The notes under the pieces: generated by a model | What the model saw: only the letters and a program-made list of their open reading frames with translations | The model's database searches: none | Told to the model about the DNA's origin: nothing | In this document: positions 17,529-25,792 of the stretch, in pieces | Numbering within the stretch: position 1 is the stretch's first letter | Layout of the letters: every line of letters begins with the position of its first letter | Origin: Candidatus Flavonifractor intestinipullorum | GTDB taxonomy: Bacteria > Bacillota > Clostridia > Oscillospirales > Oscillospiraceae | DNA: 61,054 nucleotides | Direction: 5' to 3' | Assembly: GCA_019118925.1 (NCBI GenBank) | Contig: DWYC01000036.1 | Location: forward strand, 1-61,054 | Translations under genes and position numbers: made by a program

Positions 17529-18067
17529 GCATGGTCTGTTTTGAGCGCGCCGACGCGCTGCACGCCCACGAGAAGGCGCTGCGCGCCATTCAGGTGACCG
17601 ACGCGGACTCTCTGTGCGCCTATCTGAAGGGGTTCTGGGAGTTTATCTATAACCACAAGATGTTCGGCTGCGTGTATGATATCTATGCCGACGGCATCGA
17701 GCTGGCCCGGGAGAACGGCTTCACCCTGCACGGCATCCCGGCGGTGGAGCGGGATATCATGACCCTGTGCGCCGCCTTCCCCAACCTGCAGGTGAACATT
17801 GCCGACATCTTCGCCGTGCCCAACGGCGAGAACGCCTACCGGGTGTGGATGCGCTATTATTTCACCGGCACCAACACGGCCTACAGCATCTACGGCGCCC
17901 CCACCGGCCTGCGCATGGAGGGGGAGAAGGCCCTGAATATGAGCGCATTCTATGTGGAGAACATCGACGGGGAGTGGCTGATCGTCTCGGAAAAGACCGT
18001 TCACCCCTGCGACTACATCCGCGCCGTGTGCACCGGCGACAAGAGTTTCACCAGTCTGGAGATGTAA
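17525..18067 (+). CDS. NTF2/SnoaL-like protein
   Basis: A 180-residue soluble protein related to its upstream neighbour, with the same layout (helical N-terminus AYLKGFWEFIYNHKMFGCVYD, then beta strands ending DGEWLIVSEKTVHPCDY). It starts at an ATGA overlap with the preceding gene and has GGAGGAG in the upstream coding end as ribosome site. It resembles ester cyclase/SnoaL proteins. The pair plus the LacI-family gene at 18216 are on the same strand, but the LacI gene has its own promoter after a hairpin. Function unknown. Confidence 0.7.
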   Translation: MSMVCFERADALHAHEKALRAIQVTDADSLCAYLKGFWEFIYNHKMFGCVYDIYADGIELARENGFTLHGIPAVERDIMTLCAAFPNLQVNIADIFAVPNGENAYRVWMRYYFTGTNTAYSIYGAPTGLRMEGEKALNMSAFYVENIDGEWLIVSEKTVHPCDYIRAVCTGDKSFTSLEM

Positions 18068-18100
18068 TCCGCTCTCGTTTTATTTCCCGGTATCCCAATA

Positions 18101-18140
18101 CGGCGCTCCTCCTGCGGGAGGGGCGCCGTTGTTCCGTTTT
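18101..18140 (+). terminator. Probable terminator after the NTF2-like pair
   Basis: Stem starting CGGCGC and ending GCGCCG (18101-18128), with an imperfect inner part, followed by TTGTTCCGTTTT. It separates the NTF2-like pair from the LacI-family gene. Confidence 0.65.
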
Positions 18141-18153
18141 GCCCCCGGCCTCA

Positions 18154-18182
18154 TTGACAAAGCAGGGCAAAGATGGGATAAT
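18154..18182 (+). promoter_or_regulatory. Sigma-A promoter of the second LacI-family gene
   Basis: A perfect -35 TTGACA (18154-18159), 17-bp spacer, GATAAT (18177-18182), 33 bp before the start codon. Confidence 0.82.
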
Positions 18183-18215
18183 TTTCGCAAGAACTATGGA
18201 TAAGGGGCAGGAACT

Positions 18216-19250
18216 ATGTCGGATCGAACCGTAAAAAAGAGGGCGGCCACCGCGTCGGATGTGGCGGCGCTGGCCGGGGTGTCCCAGTCCACCGTCTCCC
18301 GGGTGTTCAATGTGCGCAGCGGCCTGGGGGTGCGGGACAAGACCCGGGAGCGGGTGCTCCGGGCGGCGGAACAGCTGGGGTATGTCCCCAATGAGATCGC
18401 CAAGACCATGGCCTCCGGCCGGTCGGGGATCATGGGAGTGGTGGTCCCCAGCGCCTATAACATCTTCCACTACCACGCCCTGGAGCTGCTCACCGACGCC
18501 TTTCGGGCCCACTCTCTGCGCACCATGGTCATCACCTCCGAGCCCACCGACGACATCAACGACCTGCTCCAGCGCCTGCACCAGTATCAGGTGGACGGGG
18601 TGATCGTCACCTCCGCCGTGCTGGGACAGAACGTGTTCGGCACCTGGCGGCAGCGCGGGATGCCGGTGATCCTCTTCAACAGCGACCTGCCCGGCGCGGG
18701 GGTGAGCATGGTCCAGAGCGACCATTTCGGCGGCGGCGTACGCATGGCGGAGCACCTGGTGGAGCGGGGCTTTCAGCGCTTTGCCTATGTCTCGGCGGAG
18801 AAGAGTCCCCATTTGAACCTCCGCTCCCGGCAGGAGGGCTTTCTCCACAGACTGCGCGCCCTGGGGTTCCAGACATGCCAGATCATCCCGGCGGCCTACA
18901 GCTATGAGAGCGGCTGGGAGGCGGGCGTGGAGCTCCTGCGCCAGAAGACCCCGCCGGACGCGGTGTTCTGCGGGGGGGATGTAAACGCCTTCGGCGTGAT
19001 CGACGCCATTCGCAGCCGGTCGGACCTGGTTCTGGGGGAGGACATCGCCGTAGCCGGGTACGACGCGCCCATCATCGGGGCCTTTCGGGGTTACTCCATG
19101 ACCGCCCTGGTCCAGCCCACCCAACAGCTGGCCTGGGACGCGGTGCGGCTGCTGCTGGACATGGTGGAGGACCCGGAGCTGCCCCTGCGGCAGATCGTCC
19201 GCCCCATGGTCCTCTTGGCGCGCGCCTCCACCCGGGGGAGAGCCCGGTAA
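18216..19250 (+). CDS. LacI family transcriptional regulator
   Basis: A 344-residue LacI/GalR-type repressor. The helix-turn-helix and hinge are at residues 12-60 (ATASDVAALAGVSQSTVSRV; AAEQLGYVPNEIAKTMASGRSG across two segments), followed by the sugar-binding-like domain (GIMGVVVPSAYNIFHYHALELL; AGYDAPIIGAFRGYSMTALVQP as short segments near 275-300). It is only distantly similar to the LacI protein at 15543. No operator matching the GATAACGTTATC class is found in front of it or of the NTF2-like pair, so it recognises something else. Likely targets are the NTF2-like pair or the convergent catabolic operon. Confidence 0.93.
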   Translation: MSDRTVKKRAATASDVAALAGVSQSTVSRVFNVRSGLGVRDKTRERVLRAAEQLGYVPNEIAKTMASGRSGIMGVVVPSAYNIFHYHALELLTDAFRAHSLRTMVITSEPTDDINDLLQRLHQYQVDGVIVTSAVLGQNVFGTWRQRGMPVILFNSDLPGAGVSMVQSDHFGGGVRMAEHLVERGFQRFAYVSAEKSPHLNLRSRQEGFLHRLRALGFQTCQIIPAAYSYESGWEAGVELLRQKTPPDAVFCGGDVNAFGVIDAIRSRSDLVLGEDIAVAGYDAPIIGAFRGYSMTALVQPTQQLAWDAVRLLLDMVEDPELPLRQIVRPMVLLARASTRGRAR

Positions 19251-19256
19251 AAATCA

Positions 19257-19294
19257 ACACGGTCCCACCCGAAAGGGCGGGACCGTGTCCGTTT
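19257..19294. terminator. Bidirectional terminator between LacI-family gene and the catabolic operon
   Basis: Stem ACACGGTCCC/GGGACCGTGT with CCC/GGG inner pairs and a GAAA loop (19257-19288), followed by CCGTTTTG on the plus strand and TGATTTTTACC on the minus strand. It marks the end of the eleven-gene minus-strand operon. Confidence 0.85.
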
Positions 19295-19302
19295 TGAAGA
19301 AC

Positions 19303-20193
19303 TTACTTTTGCAGTACCGGGTTAACCCCCACTTTTTTCCCGTTTTCGTAGCGGTAGAAGCCCATACCGGACTTTTGGCCGGTATAGCCTGCGGCGACCA
19401 TTTTGCGCAGCAGGTGGGCGGGGCGGTACTTGGTGTCGCCCAGATCGGCGTAGAAGGTCTCCATGACCTCCAGCAGGATATCCAGGCCCACCATGTCGGC
19501 CAGCTCCAGGGGGCCCATGGGGTGGTTGCAGCCCAGCTTCATGCCCTCGTCGGTGTCCTCCACGCTGCCGATGTCCTCGTCCAGGATCTGCACGGCCTCG
19601 TTGAGCATGGGCAGCAGCATGCGGTTGACAATAAAGCCCGGCTTGTCCTTGGCCAGGATCATGCGCTTGCCCAGCGAGGCGCCCACCTCCATGGCGGTAT
19701 CGAGGGTGGCCTTGGAGGTGCGCAGGCCGTAGACGACCTCCAGCAGACGCATCACGGGGACGGGGGAGAAGAAGTGCATCCCCACCACCTGCTCCGGCCG
19801 GCCGGTGGAGGCCCCCAGGCTGGTCAGGGAGATGGAGGAGGTGTTGGAGGCCAGGATGGTGGACGGATCACAGATCTGATCCAGCTGGCGGAAGACGGCC
19901 TTTTTGGCCTCCAGGTCCTCATAAATGGCCTCAATGGCCAGACCGGCGTGGGCCGCGCCCTCCAGGCTGGTGCTGATGGTGAGGCGGCCCATACAGGCTT
20001 CCACCTCCTCGGCGGTCATGCGCTCTTTGGCCACCAGGCGGTCCAGACGGGCGCGGATGCCAGCCTTGGCCCGCTCCAGAGCGTCGGAGCGCTGGTCGTT
20101 GAGGGTGACGTGATAGCCCTTCTGAATGGCGGTCTGGGCGATGCCGCTGCCCATAAAGCCCGCGCCGACCACGAAAATATCATGGATCTCCAT
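19303..20193 (-). CDS. 3-hydroxyacyl-CoA dehydrogenase (3-hydroxybutyryl-CoA type)
   Basis: A 296-residue NAD(P)-dependent enzyme of the Hbd/PaaH family, interconverting 3-hydroxyacyl-CoA and 3-oxoacyl-CoA. The N-terminal Rossmann motif is VGAGFMGSGIAQ (9-20). Catalytic residues are present: S119, H140 (GMHFFSP), E152 and N190 (NRMLLP). It is the last gene of the operon from 30322, 35 bp after a small Cys-rich gene. Together with the crotonase at 10024 it would link crotonyl-CoA to acetoacetyl-CoA, giving two fates for the crotonyl-CoA formed by the AbfD-like enzyme: reduction to butyrate or oxidation to acetyl-CoA. Confidence 0.93.
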   Translation of the reverse strand: MEIHDIFVVGAGFMGSGIAQTAIQKGYHVTLNDQRSDALERAKAGIRARLDRLVAKERMTAEEVEACMGRLTISTSLEGAAHAGLAIEAIYEDLEAKKAVFRQLDQICDPSTILASNTSSISLTSLGASTGRPEQVVGMHFFSPVPVMRLLEVVYGLRTSKATLDTAMEVGASLGKRMILAKDKPGFIVNRMLLPMLNEAVQILDEDIGSVEDTDEGMKLGCNHPMGPLELADMVGLDILLEVMETFYADLGDTKYRPAHLLRKMVAAGYTGQKSGMGFYRYENGKKVGVNPVLQK

Positions 20194-20228
20194 GGGAAAT
20201 AGCTCCTTTTTTCTCTTAAAAATTCAGA

Positions 20229-20534
20229 TCATATTTCATTGGATGAGGCCGCCGGGCCCAGAAGGGCCTCCAGCCCGCGCAGCACCGGCGGGATCTCGGC
20301 GGGAGCCCGCACCCGAAACAGGGGGAGGGTCTCCGCACCCTGGGGCGGACGGGCGCAGGCGGCGGGGCAGCCGCAGATCAGGACCAGGGCGCTCCAGTCC
20401 TCCTCCGCCCGGAAGGGGGCGAAGCGAACGCGGGGAAAATGGGCCTGGAGCGCCTGGAGCACCTGACTGCGGGCATAGGTGGGGTTGCACCCGCCGCAGT
20501 ATTTCAGCGCCACGCGGAGGGTGGGATCAGCCAT
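20229..20534 (-). CDS. Small cysteine-rich protein of unknown function (CGGCNP motif)
   Basis: A 101-residue protein with two Cys clusters: CGGCNP (C13, C16) and CGCPAAC (C54, C56, C60). No signal peptide or membrane segment. Its start overlaps the end of the zinc dehydrogenase gene by eight bases, so the two are translationally coupled. The Cys spacing suggests metal or Fe-S binding, or a redox pair, but I do not recognise the family. Its place between a dehydrogenase and Hbd in an operon with a radical-type Fe-S/FAD dehydratase suggests an accessory or redox role; that is inference. Confidence 0.65.
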   Translation of the reverse strand: MADPTLRVALKYCGGCNPTYARSQVLQALQAHFPRVRFAPFRAEEDWSALVLICGCPAACARPPQGAETLPLFRVRAPAEIPPVLRGLEALLGPAASSNEI

Positions 20535-21552
20535 TCACCCGAACCAGAATCTTGATGATGGGGTCGGTCTTGGCGTTGAGCATCTCCAGGCCGTGCTGGG
20601 TCTGCTCCAGGGGGAGGACCTGAGTCACGAAGGAGGAGAGATCCAACCCGCCGTTGATGAGGTCGGCGGCATGCTTGAAGTCCTCGGACTCGTAGGTCCA
20701 CACGCCGTACATGGTCTGCTCCCGGTGGGAGAGGGTGTAGGCGGTGTAGGGGATGGGCCGGGTGATGGCGGCCACGACGCCGATCTCGCCCCGCTTTTTG
20801 GTGCAGGCGCTGGCCTGGTCCAGAATGTTGGGCGCGCCGGCGGCCACCAGAGTCAGGTCGGCGCCCACGCCCTCGGTGAGCTCCATGACCTTGGCCTCCA
20901 CATCCTCGTGGATGGGATCAAAGGCGGCCACGGCGCCCTCCCGGACGGCCATCTCCCGGTTGAAGGGAGCGGTATCGGTGCAGATGATCTTCTTGAATCC
21001 GGCCTCCCGGGCGGCCACCAGGCAGAGCATGCCGATGGTGCCGGCGCCCAGGATGACGCAGCAATCCCGCTCCTTGACGCTGGCGCGGGCCACGGTGTGA
21101 ACGGCCACGGCGAAGGGCTCGATAAGGGTGCCCAGCTCATAGGGGACCTTGTCGTCCAGCTTATAGAGTTTGTCGGCGGGGGCGTTGAAGTACTCGGCAA
21201 AGGTGCCGCCCCAGGTGCCCGTACCGGGCACTTTGATATGGTCGCAGATGTTGATCAGCCCCTGCTGGCACATGGGGCACTCGCCGCAGCCCTCCTGGGG
21301 CTCCACGGTGACCCGGTCGCCTACCTTCCAGCCGGTGACGTCCTTGCCCACCTGCACGATTTCGCCGGCCATCTCATGGCCCAGCACCACCGGGGGCTTG
21401 CGGAAGGCGTGGGTCCCGTTGAACAGGTGCAGGTCGGAGCCGCAGATACCGGCGGTCTGAACCTTGATGAGCACCTCGTTGTCGGCCGGGACCGGCGCGG
21501 GAATATCCTGAATTTCTACCTTTTTGAGGTCAACGACCACTGCTGCTTTCAT
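20527..21552 (-). CDS. Zinc-dependent alcohol dehydrogenase (MDR family)
   Basis: A 341-residue medium-chain dehydrogenase. Catalytic Zn residues C37 (GICGSDLH) and H59-E60 (LGHEMAG); structural Zn cysteines C89, C92, C95, C103; the nucleotide-binding motif GAGTIGMLCL near residue 170. It resembles sorbitol/threonine dehydrogenases that oxidise secondary alcohols of polyols and hydroxyacids. It lies 40 bp after the CoA-transferase gene and overlaps the Cys-rich gene. In the pathway proposed here it could interconvert succinate semialdehyde and 4-hydroxybutyrate, or oxidise the polyol substrate; sequence does not decide. Confidence 0.88.
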   Translation of the reverse strand: MKAAVVVDLKKVEIQDIPAPVPADNEVLIKVQTAGICGSDLHLFNGTHAFRKPPVVLGHEMAGEIVQVGKDVTGWKVGDRVTVEPQEGCGECPMCQQGLINICDHIKVPGTGTWGGTFAEYFNAPADKLYKLDDKVPYELGTLIEPFAVAVHTVARASVKERDCCVILGAGTIGMLCLVAAREAGFKKIICTDTAPFNREMAVREGAVAAFDPIHEDVEAKVMELTEGVGADLTLVAAGAPNILDQASACTKKRGEIGVVAAITRPIPYTAYTLSHREQTMYGVWTYESEDFKHAADLINGGLDLSSFVTQVLPLEQTQHGLEMLNAKTDPIIKILVRVNG

Positions 21553-21592
21553 GATAAGTACCTCCCATTCCGGTCTTGTCGCATGATAGCGG

Positions 21593-23152
21593 TTAATCCT
21601 GGCGGTCCAGCCCCATGGGCTCGTCGCGGAAGATGCGCGGGTCCATCTCCTTCAGGTCGGGGGCGATCTGGGGCCGGAAGTCCATCTGATCGAGAATCTG
21701 GGTCTGAAGGTCGATGCCGGGGGCGATCTCGGTGAGGGTGACGCCCTCGGGGCGCAGCTCAAACACGGCCCGCTCCGTGATGTAGAGGACGGGCTGTTTG
21801 GTCTCCACCGCATAGCGGCCGGAGAAGGTGATGTGCTCCACCGCCTGGACGAACTTCTTCTTGGCGCCCTCCTGCTGGATGACCAGCTTGCCGTCCTCGC
21901 AGCCGGCCTTCAGGCCCTTGGCGGTAAAGGTGCCGCAGAAGCAGACCTTTTTGGCGTTCTGGGTGATGTCGATGAAGCCGCCGGCCCCGGCCAGACGGGT
22001 ACCGAACTTGGACACGTTCAGGTCGCCGTTGGGCGCGGTCTCGGCCAGGCCCAGGAAAGCGATGTCCAGGCCGCCGCCCTGATAGAAGTCGAACTGCACG
22101 TTGTGCTCCAGAATGGCCATGGCGTTGGCCGCCGCGCCGAACTGGGTGCCGCCGGCGGGAATACCGGCGATGGAGCCGGCCTCCACGGTGAGGGTCATAA
22201 AGTCGGAGATGCCCTCTTCGGCAGCCACGTTGGCGATTTTCTCAGGCACGCCGGTGCCCAGGTTGACTACCGCATCCTGGGTCAGCTCCATGGCGGCCCG
22301 GCGGGCGATGACTTTCTTGGCGTCCAGGGGGATGGAGGCGATGGCGTCCACGGGGATGCGGAACTCGCCGGCCAGGGAGCCGTCATAGGGCATGCCCAGG
22401 CACTGGAGGTTGTCCTCCTCGGAACCCACCACGATGCAGTCCACATAGATGCCGGGAATCTTCACCAGCTTGGGGTCCAGACTGCCGCCCTGCACGATTT
22501 TTTCCACCTGGACGATGACCCGGCCGCCGCTGTTTTTGCAGGCCTGGGCCATGGCGGTCACATCCAGCGGGCCGATCTCCCGGTGGACCGTGCAGTTGCC
22601 GTACTCGTCGGCGTAGCTGGCGCGCAGAAAGACCACGTCGATGGGGAAGGTCTTATAGAGCAGGCGCTCCTGCCCCTCGATCTCCACCACCTTGACCAGA
22701 TCCTCGGTGGTGCAGGTGTTGAGCTTGCCGCCGCCGTTGCGGGGGTCGGCGAAGGTGTAGAGGCCCACGTGGGTGATGGTGCCCAGGTTGTGGGCGGCGA
22801 TGTCCCGGTACATGTGGGAGATGACGCCCTGGGGCAGGTTGTAGGCCTCGATCTTGTTGGCCAGAGCCAGATCGCCCAGCTTGGGCGCCCGGTCCCAGTG
22901 GCCGCCGATGACCCGCTTGACCATGCCCTCATGGCCGTAGTGGTCGCCGCCGGTGCCGTCCCGGTGGCCCTGACCGGCCGCAAAGAAGAGGGTCAGATCC
23001 CGGGGATGGCCGGTCTCCAAAAAGCGATTTTCCAGCGCAGTGGACAGAGATTCCGGACAGGCACAGCTCACAAAGCCGCCCGTAGCGATGGTGTCGCCGT
23101 CCCGGACCAGGGCGGCGGCCTCCTCCGCCGTACAAACTTTTACCTTTTTCAT
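21593..23152 (-). CDS. Family I acyl-CoA:carboxylate CoA-transferase
   Basis: A 519-residue fused alpha-beta CoA-transferase of the propionate/acetate CoA-transferase type (Pct, YdiF), moving CoA from acetyl- or butyryl-CoA to a carboxylate through a glutamyl-CoA intermediate. The catalytic Glu is E324 in TVEAGSIAGIPAGG, the same number as in Clostridium propionicum Pct. The N-terminal half has GGFVSCACPESL and the glycine-rich QGGSLDPKL segment. ATG 23152 has GAGGA upstream. It starts 13 bp after the AbfD-like gene, so it probably activates that enzyme's substrate, for example 4-hydroxybutyrate, with acetyl-CoA or butyryl-CoA as donor. Confidence 0.9.
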   Translation of the reverse strand: MKKVKVCTAEEAAALVRDGDTIATGGFVSCACPESLSTALENRFLETGHPRDLTLFFAAGQGHRDGTGGDHYGHEGMVKRVIGGHWDRAPKLGDLALANKIEAYNLPQGVISHMYRDIAAHNLGTITHVGLYTFADPRNGGGKLNTCTTEDLVKVVEIEGQERLLYKTFPIDVVFLRASYADEYGNCTVHREIGPLDVTAMAQACKNSGGRVIVQVEKIVQGGSLDPKLVKIPGIYVDCIVVGSEEDNLQCLGMPYDGSLAGEFRIPVDAIASIPLDAKKVIARRAAMELTQDAVVNLGTGVPEKIANVAAEEGISDFMTLTVEAGSIAGIPAGGTQFGAAANAMAILEHNVQFDFYQGGGLDIAFLGLAETAPNGDLNVSKFGTRLAGAGGFIDITQNAKKVCFCGTFTAKGLKAGCEDGKLVIQQEGAKKKFVQAVEHITFSGRYAVETKQPVLYITERAVFELRPEGVTLTEIAPGIDLQTQILDQMDFRPQIAPDLKEMDPRIFRDEPMGLDRQD

Positions 23153-23165
23153 ATCGTTCCTCGCC

Positions 23166-24626
23166 TTACTCTTCGGTTTCCTCAATGTGAGCCAGCGCCT
23201 TGGCCAGCTTCTTTTTCTGCTCCAGGTTGCCCTGGCGGGAGATCATGATGCGCATGGCCTGGGGGGAGCCGGCGCCGTGCATGGACTCGGTGCGGTAGCC
23301 CACCGCGGCGGAGCCCAGGCAGATATTCTCGATCAGCCGCAGCAGGCGCAGCCGGTCCTCCGTGCTCACGCCGTCCACGCCCTTCAGGTATTTCTCCACC
23401 AGGGGGCCTACCTCCTCGCTGCGGAAGTCGGCCTCGGAGGGGGCGGTGACCATCAGGCCGCCGGCGATGTCCTCGGCCAGGCGGACGATCTCATAGGGGA
23501 AGCGGGTCACGTTGAGCTTGCAGACGTTGGCCAGCAGCAGGTCGATCATATAGCTGCCGGAGGCGGTCTGGTGTCCGCAGTGCGAACAGGCCATGCCGCA
23601 GCAGAACAGGGTCTCGTTGAGGTGGGTCATCTCGATGAGCTTATCCTTGATGTGGCTGGCCTTGGAGCAGCCGTTGTAGTCGGCCGCCGTGGCCGCCGCG
23701 CCGATGAGCACATCGCCCACGCCCACCTTACACCCGCCGTAGCTCTGGCGGTGGAAGCCGGCAAAGCGCTCCACCAGCATTCCGGCAAACTCGGTCTCGC
23801 CGTTGAGGAAGATGCGCTCGTTGGGGACAAACACATGGTCAAAGACCGTCAGGGCCTCCACGCCGCCGAAGGTGGGATTGCCCCGGTCCATGCAGCCGGG
23901 CTCCAGCTTGCGGGTGTCGCAGGACTGGCGGCCGATGATGAGGGTGATGCCGGGGGCGTCGGTGGGGATGGCGAAGGAGATGGCGTAATCCCGGTCCTCC
24001 GGCTTCATGGCGATGGTGGGCATGACCAGGATCTCGTGGGAGTTGACGATGCCGGTCTGGTGGACCTTGGCGCCGCAGACCACCACGCCGTCCTCCCGGC
24101 GCTCCACCACGCGGAGGTAGAGATCGGGATCGCTCTGGAGGTGGGGGGGCTTGGAGCGGTCGCCCTTGGGGTCGGTCATGGCGCCGTCCACGGTCAGGTC
24201 CCGGTCCTGAACCATGGTGAGGAATTTCTTGAAATTCTCGTGATAATGGGTGCCGTGGGCCTGATCCACCTCATAGCTGGTGGAGTAAACCGCGTTGTTG
24301 GCGTCCATACCCACGCAGCGCTGGAAGCAGGAGGCGGTCTTTTGACCCAGCAGGCGCTGCATCCGCACCTTCCGGGCCAGATCGTCGGTGGACTGGTGGA
24401 TATGGGTAAAGCGGTTGATCTTATGCCCGGTCAGGTGAGAGGTCGCGGTCATCAGGTCCTCGTACTCCGGGTCTTGGGCCAGGTCATAGGTCATACGGAC
24501 CGCGTTCAGGGAGGGACGCAGAATCGGGTCGTCCACGGGGTTTTCCACCCGCTTGCCAAACATGAACACGTTCAGTTTCAGGGCTCGGATGCTTTCGATG
24601 TACTCTTCTCCGGTCATCAGCGCCAT
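23166..24626 (-). CDS. abfD: 4-hydroxybutyryl-CoA dehydratase / vinylacetyl-CoA delta-isomerase (AbfD-like)
   Basis: A 486-residue FAD and [4Fe-4S] enzyme of the AbfD family, which dehydrates 4-hydroxybutyryl-CoA to crotonyl-CoA by a ketyl-radical mechanism. All four cluster ligands of the Clostridium aminobutyricum enzyme are matched: C100 and C104 in ASCFQRCVG (C99/C103 there), H292 and C299 in FHRQSYGGC. The length equals that of the family. An AGGAGG site precedes the ATG. Followed after 13 bp by a CoA-transferase, as expected if the substrate is activated as the CoA ester. Related dehydratases acting on other 4-hydroxyacyl-CoAs cannot be excluded. Confidence 0.9.
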   Translation of the reverse strand: MALMTGEEYIESIRALKLNVFMFGKRVENPVDDPILRPSLNAVRMTYDLAQDPEYEDLMTATSHLTGHKINRFTHIHQSTDDLARKVRMQRLLGQKTASCFQRCVGMDANNAVYSTSYEVDQAHGTHYHENFKKFLTMVQDRDLTVDGAMTDPKGDRSKPPHLQSDPDLYLRVVERREDGVVVCGAKVHQTGIVNSHEILVMPTIAMKPEDRDYAISFAIPTDAPGITLIIGRQSCDTRKLEPGCMDRGNPTFGGVEALTVFDHVFVPNERIFLNGETEFAGMLVERFAGFHRQSYGGCKVGVGDVLIGAAATAADYNGCSKASHIKDKLIEMTHLNETLFCCGMACSHCGHQTASGSYMIDLLLANVCKLNVTRFPYEIVRLAEDIAGGLMVTAPSEADFRSEEVGPLVEKYLKGVDGVSTEDRLRLLRLIENICLGSAAVGYRTESMHGAGSPQAMRIMISRQGNLEQKKKLAKALAHIEETEE

Positions 24627-24691
24627 AACAGGGCCTCCTATTCGTGGTAGTCTCTTTTCTCAAGATCAAAAATACGGGGGAGAGAGGGAGA

Positions 24692-24726
24692 AAGCCGGTA
24701 CGCCGGGTCAGACGGCGTACCGGCTT
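24692..24726 (-). other. Strong intra-operon hairpin
   Basis: A perfect 14-bp stem AAGCCGGTACGCCG / CGGCGTACCGGCTT with a seven-base loop in the 136-bp gap between the creatininase-like and AbfD-like genes. The minus strand continues with TTCTCCCTCTCTCC, a C/T-rich run rather than a real T-tract. It may be a partial terminator or an mRNA processing/stability element that sets different levels for the upstream and downstream halves of the operon. Confidence 0.7.
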
Positions 24727-24762
24727 CTCGGTAGGGAAGGAAAGGGTGAGGAAAAAATCAGA

Positions 24763-25704
24763 TTACTTCTTGTAGTAGGTGGGACGGCCCTTCTCGTCGT
24801 GGTCCTTGTCGAAGGTGGGATAGGCGCCGCCGTTGAAGCCGTTGTAGCCCAGGGGGTTACGGAAGCCCAGGGGGTTGGTGCCCACGGGATGGGTCTCCAG
24901 CAGCTCCTTGATGAGCTGGCTGTAGCCCTCGACAACGGCCTCTACCAGCTTGTCGCCCTTCTCCTTGGTGGCCTTGGTGGGGTTGCCGATGACGCCGTAG
25001 TCCAGGTCGTCCTTCTCCAGCAGAGCGAAGGTGCCCTCGGCGCCGTAGAACTGCCAGCGGTGAGAGGCCTCGCCGGGGGCCATCTTCCACTTGGGGTCCA
25101 CCAGGGGCGTGCCGCCGCCGTCGATGGCCAGATCCATGTGGACCAGATCGCCGTACAGGGACAGGGCCATGGAGGTCTCGGCCTCGTCGGCGTGCCACAT
25201 GAAGTCCTCCAGGACGGTCTTGTTGTCCCGCAGGAAGTCGTACCAGGTGGAGGCCAGGACGAAGTAGCCCTCCATGCCCAGCTTGTGGACGGCGGGGATG
25301 AAGCTGGAGTCGGCGCCGTGGGCCACCAGCAGGATGAACTTGTTGTAGCCCACGTTGGAGGCGCTGGCGATGATGTCATGGATCAGAGCCATGTTGGTCT
25401 CATAGTTCAGGGTGATGGTGCCGGGCATACCCATGTGCATGTAGGGATGGCCGCCGTACATGGGGCAGGGGAGCACGGTGGCGCCGGAGCGCGCGGCGAC
25501 CTTCTCGGCCAGATGAATGGCGTTGAAGCTGTCCAGGCCGTTGGGGCAGTGGGGGCCGTGCTGCTCGATGGCGCCCAGGGGGAGGATGGCCACGTCGTTG
25601 ACCTCGTGGGCATAGGCGATGTTCACGGGGGCGGTATTCTCCTCAAAACGCACGGAATCTCTGCGGTCCAGCTTAAAAGTAGTCTGCTTCTTCATCTCAG
25701 GCAT
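24763..25704 (-). CDS. Creatininase-fold amidohydrolase (IolN-like candidate)
   Basis: A 313-residue protein of the creatininase family, metal-dependent hydrolases that include creatininase, FAPy deformylase, MftE and Thermotoga IolN (3-dehydro-scyllo-inosose hydrolase). Metal-binding motifs: LPLGAIEQHGPH (E47, H49), D58, VAHGAD (H129) and HADEAETS (171-178). ATG 25704 is chosen for GAAAGGAAG 9 nt upstream. It sits directly after a zinc dehydrogenase gene, the same neighbour pair as in the Thermotoga inositol cluster (IolM-IolN). It could hydrolyse a C-C bond in a diketo-cyclitol; an amide substrate is the alternative. Confidence 0.82.
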   Translation of the reverse strand: MPEMKKQTTFKLDRRDSVRFEENTAPVNIAYAHEVNDVAILPLGAIEQHGPHCPNGLDSFNAIHLAEKVAARSGATVLPCPMYGGHPYMHMGMPGTITLNYETNMALIHDIIASASNVGYNKFILLVAHGADSSFIPAVHKLGMEGYFVLASTWYDFLRDNKTVLEDFMWHADEAETSMALSLYGDLVHMDLAIDGGGTPLVDPKWKMAPGEASHRWQFYGAEGTFALLEKDDLDYGVIGNPTKATKEKGDKLVEAVVEGYSQLIKELLETHPVGTNPLGFRNPLGYNGFNGGAYPTFDKDHDEKGRPTYYKK

Positions 25705-25792
25705 GATCGTATACTTCCTTTCTATCACGTTATAACATGGAGTAAATGAAGGTTCTATCGCGGTAAAAGTGCAGAGGACACTTTTTCCCAGA

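Noticed and set aside
25764-25785. Hairpin AAAAGTG-N7-CACTTTT after the second zinc dehydrogenase gene as a terminator
   Set aside because: The stem is short and AT-rich and no T-tract follows on the minus strand; the operon continues downstream.
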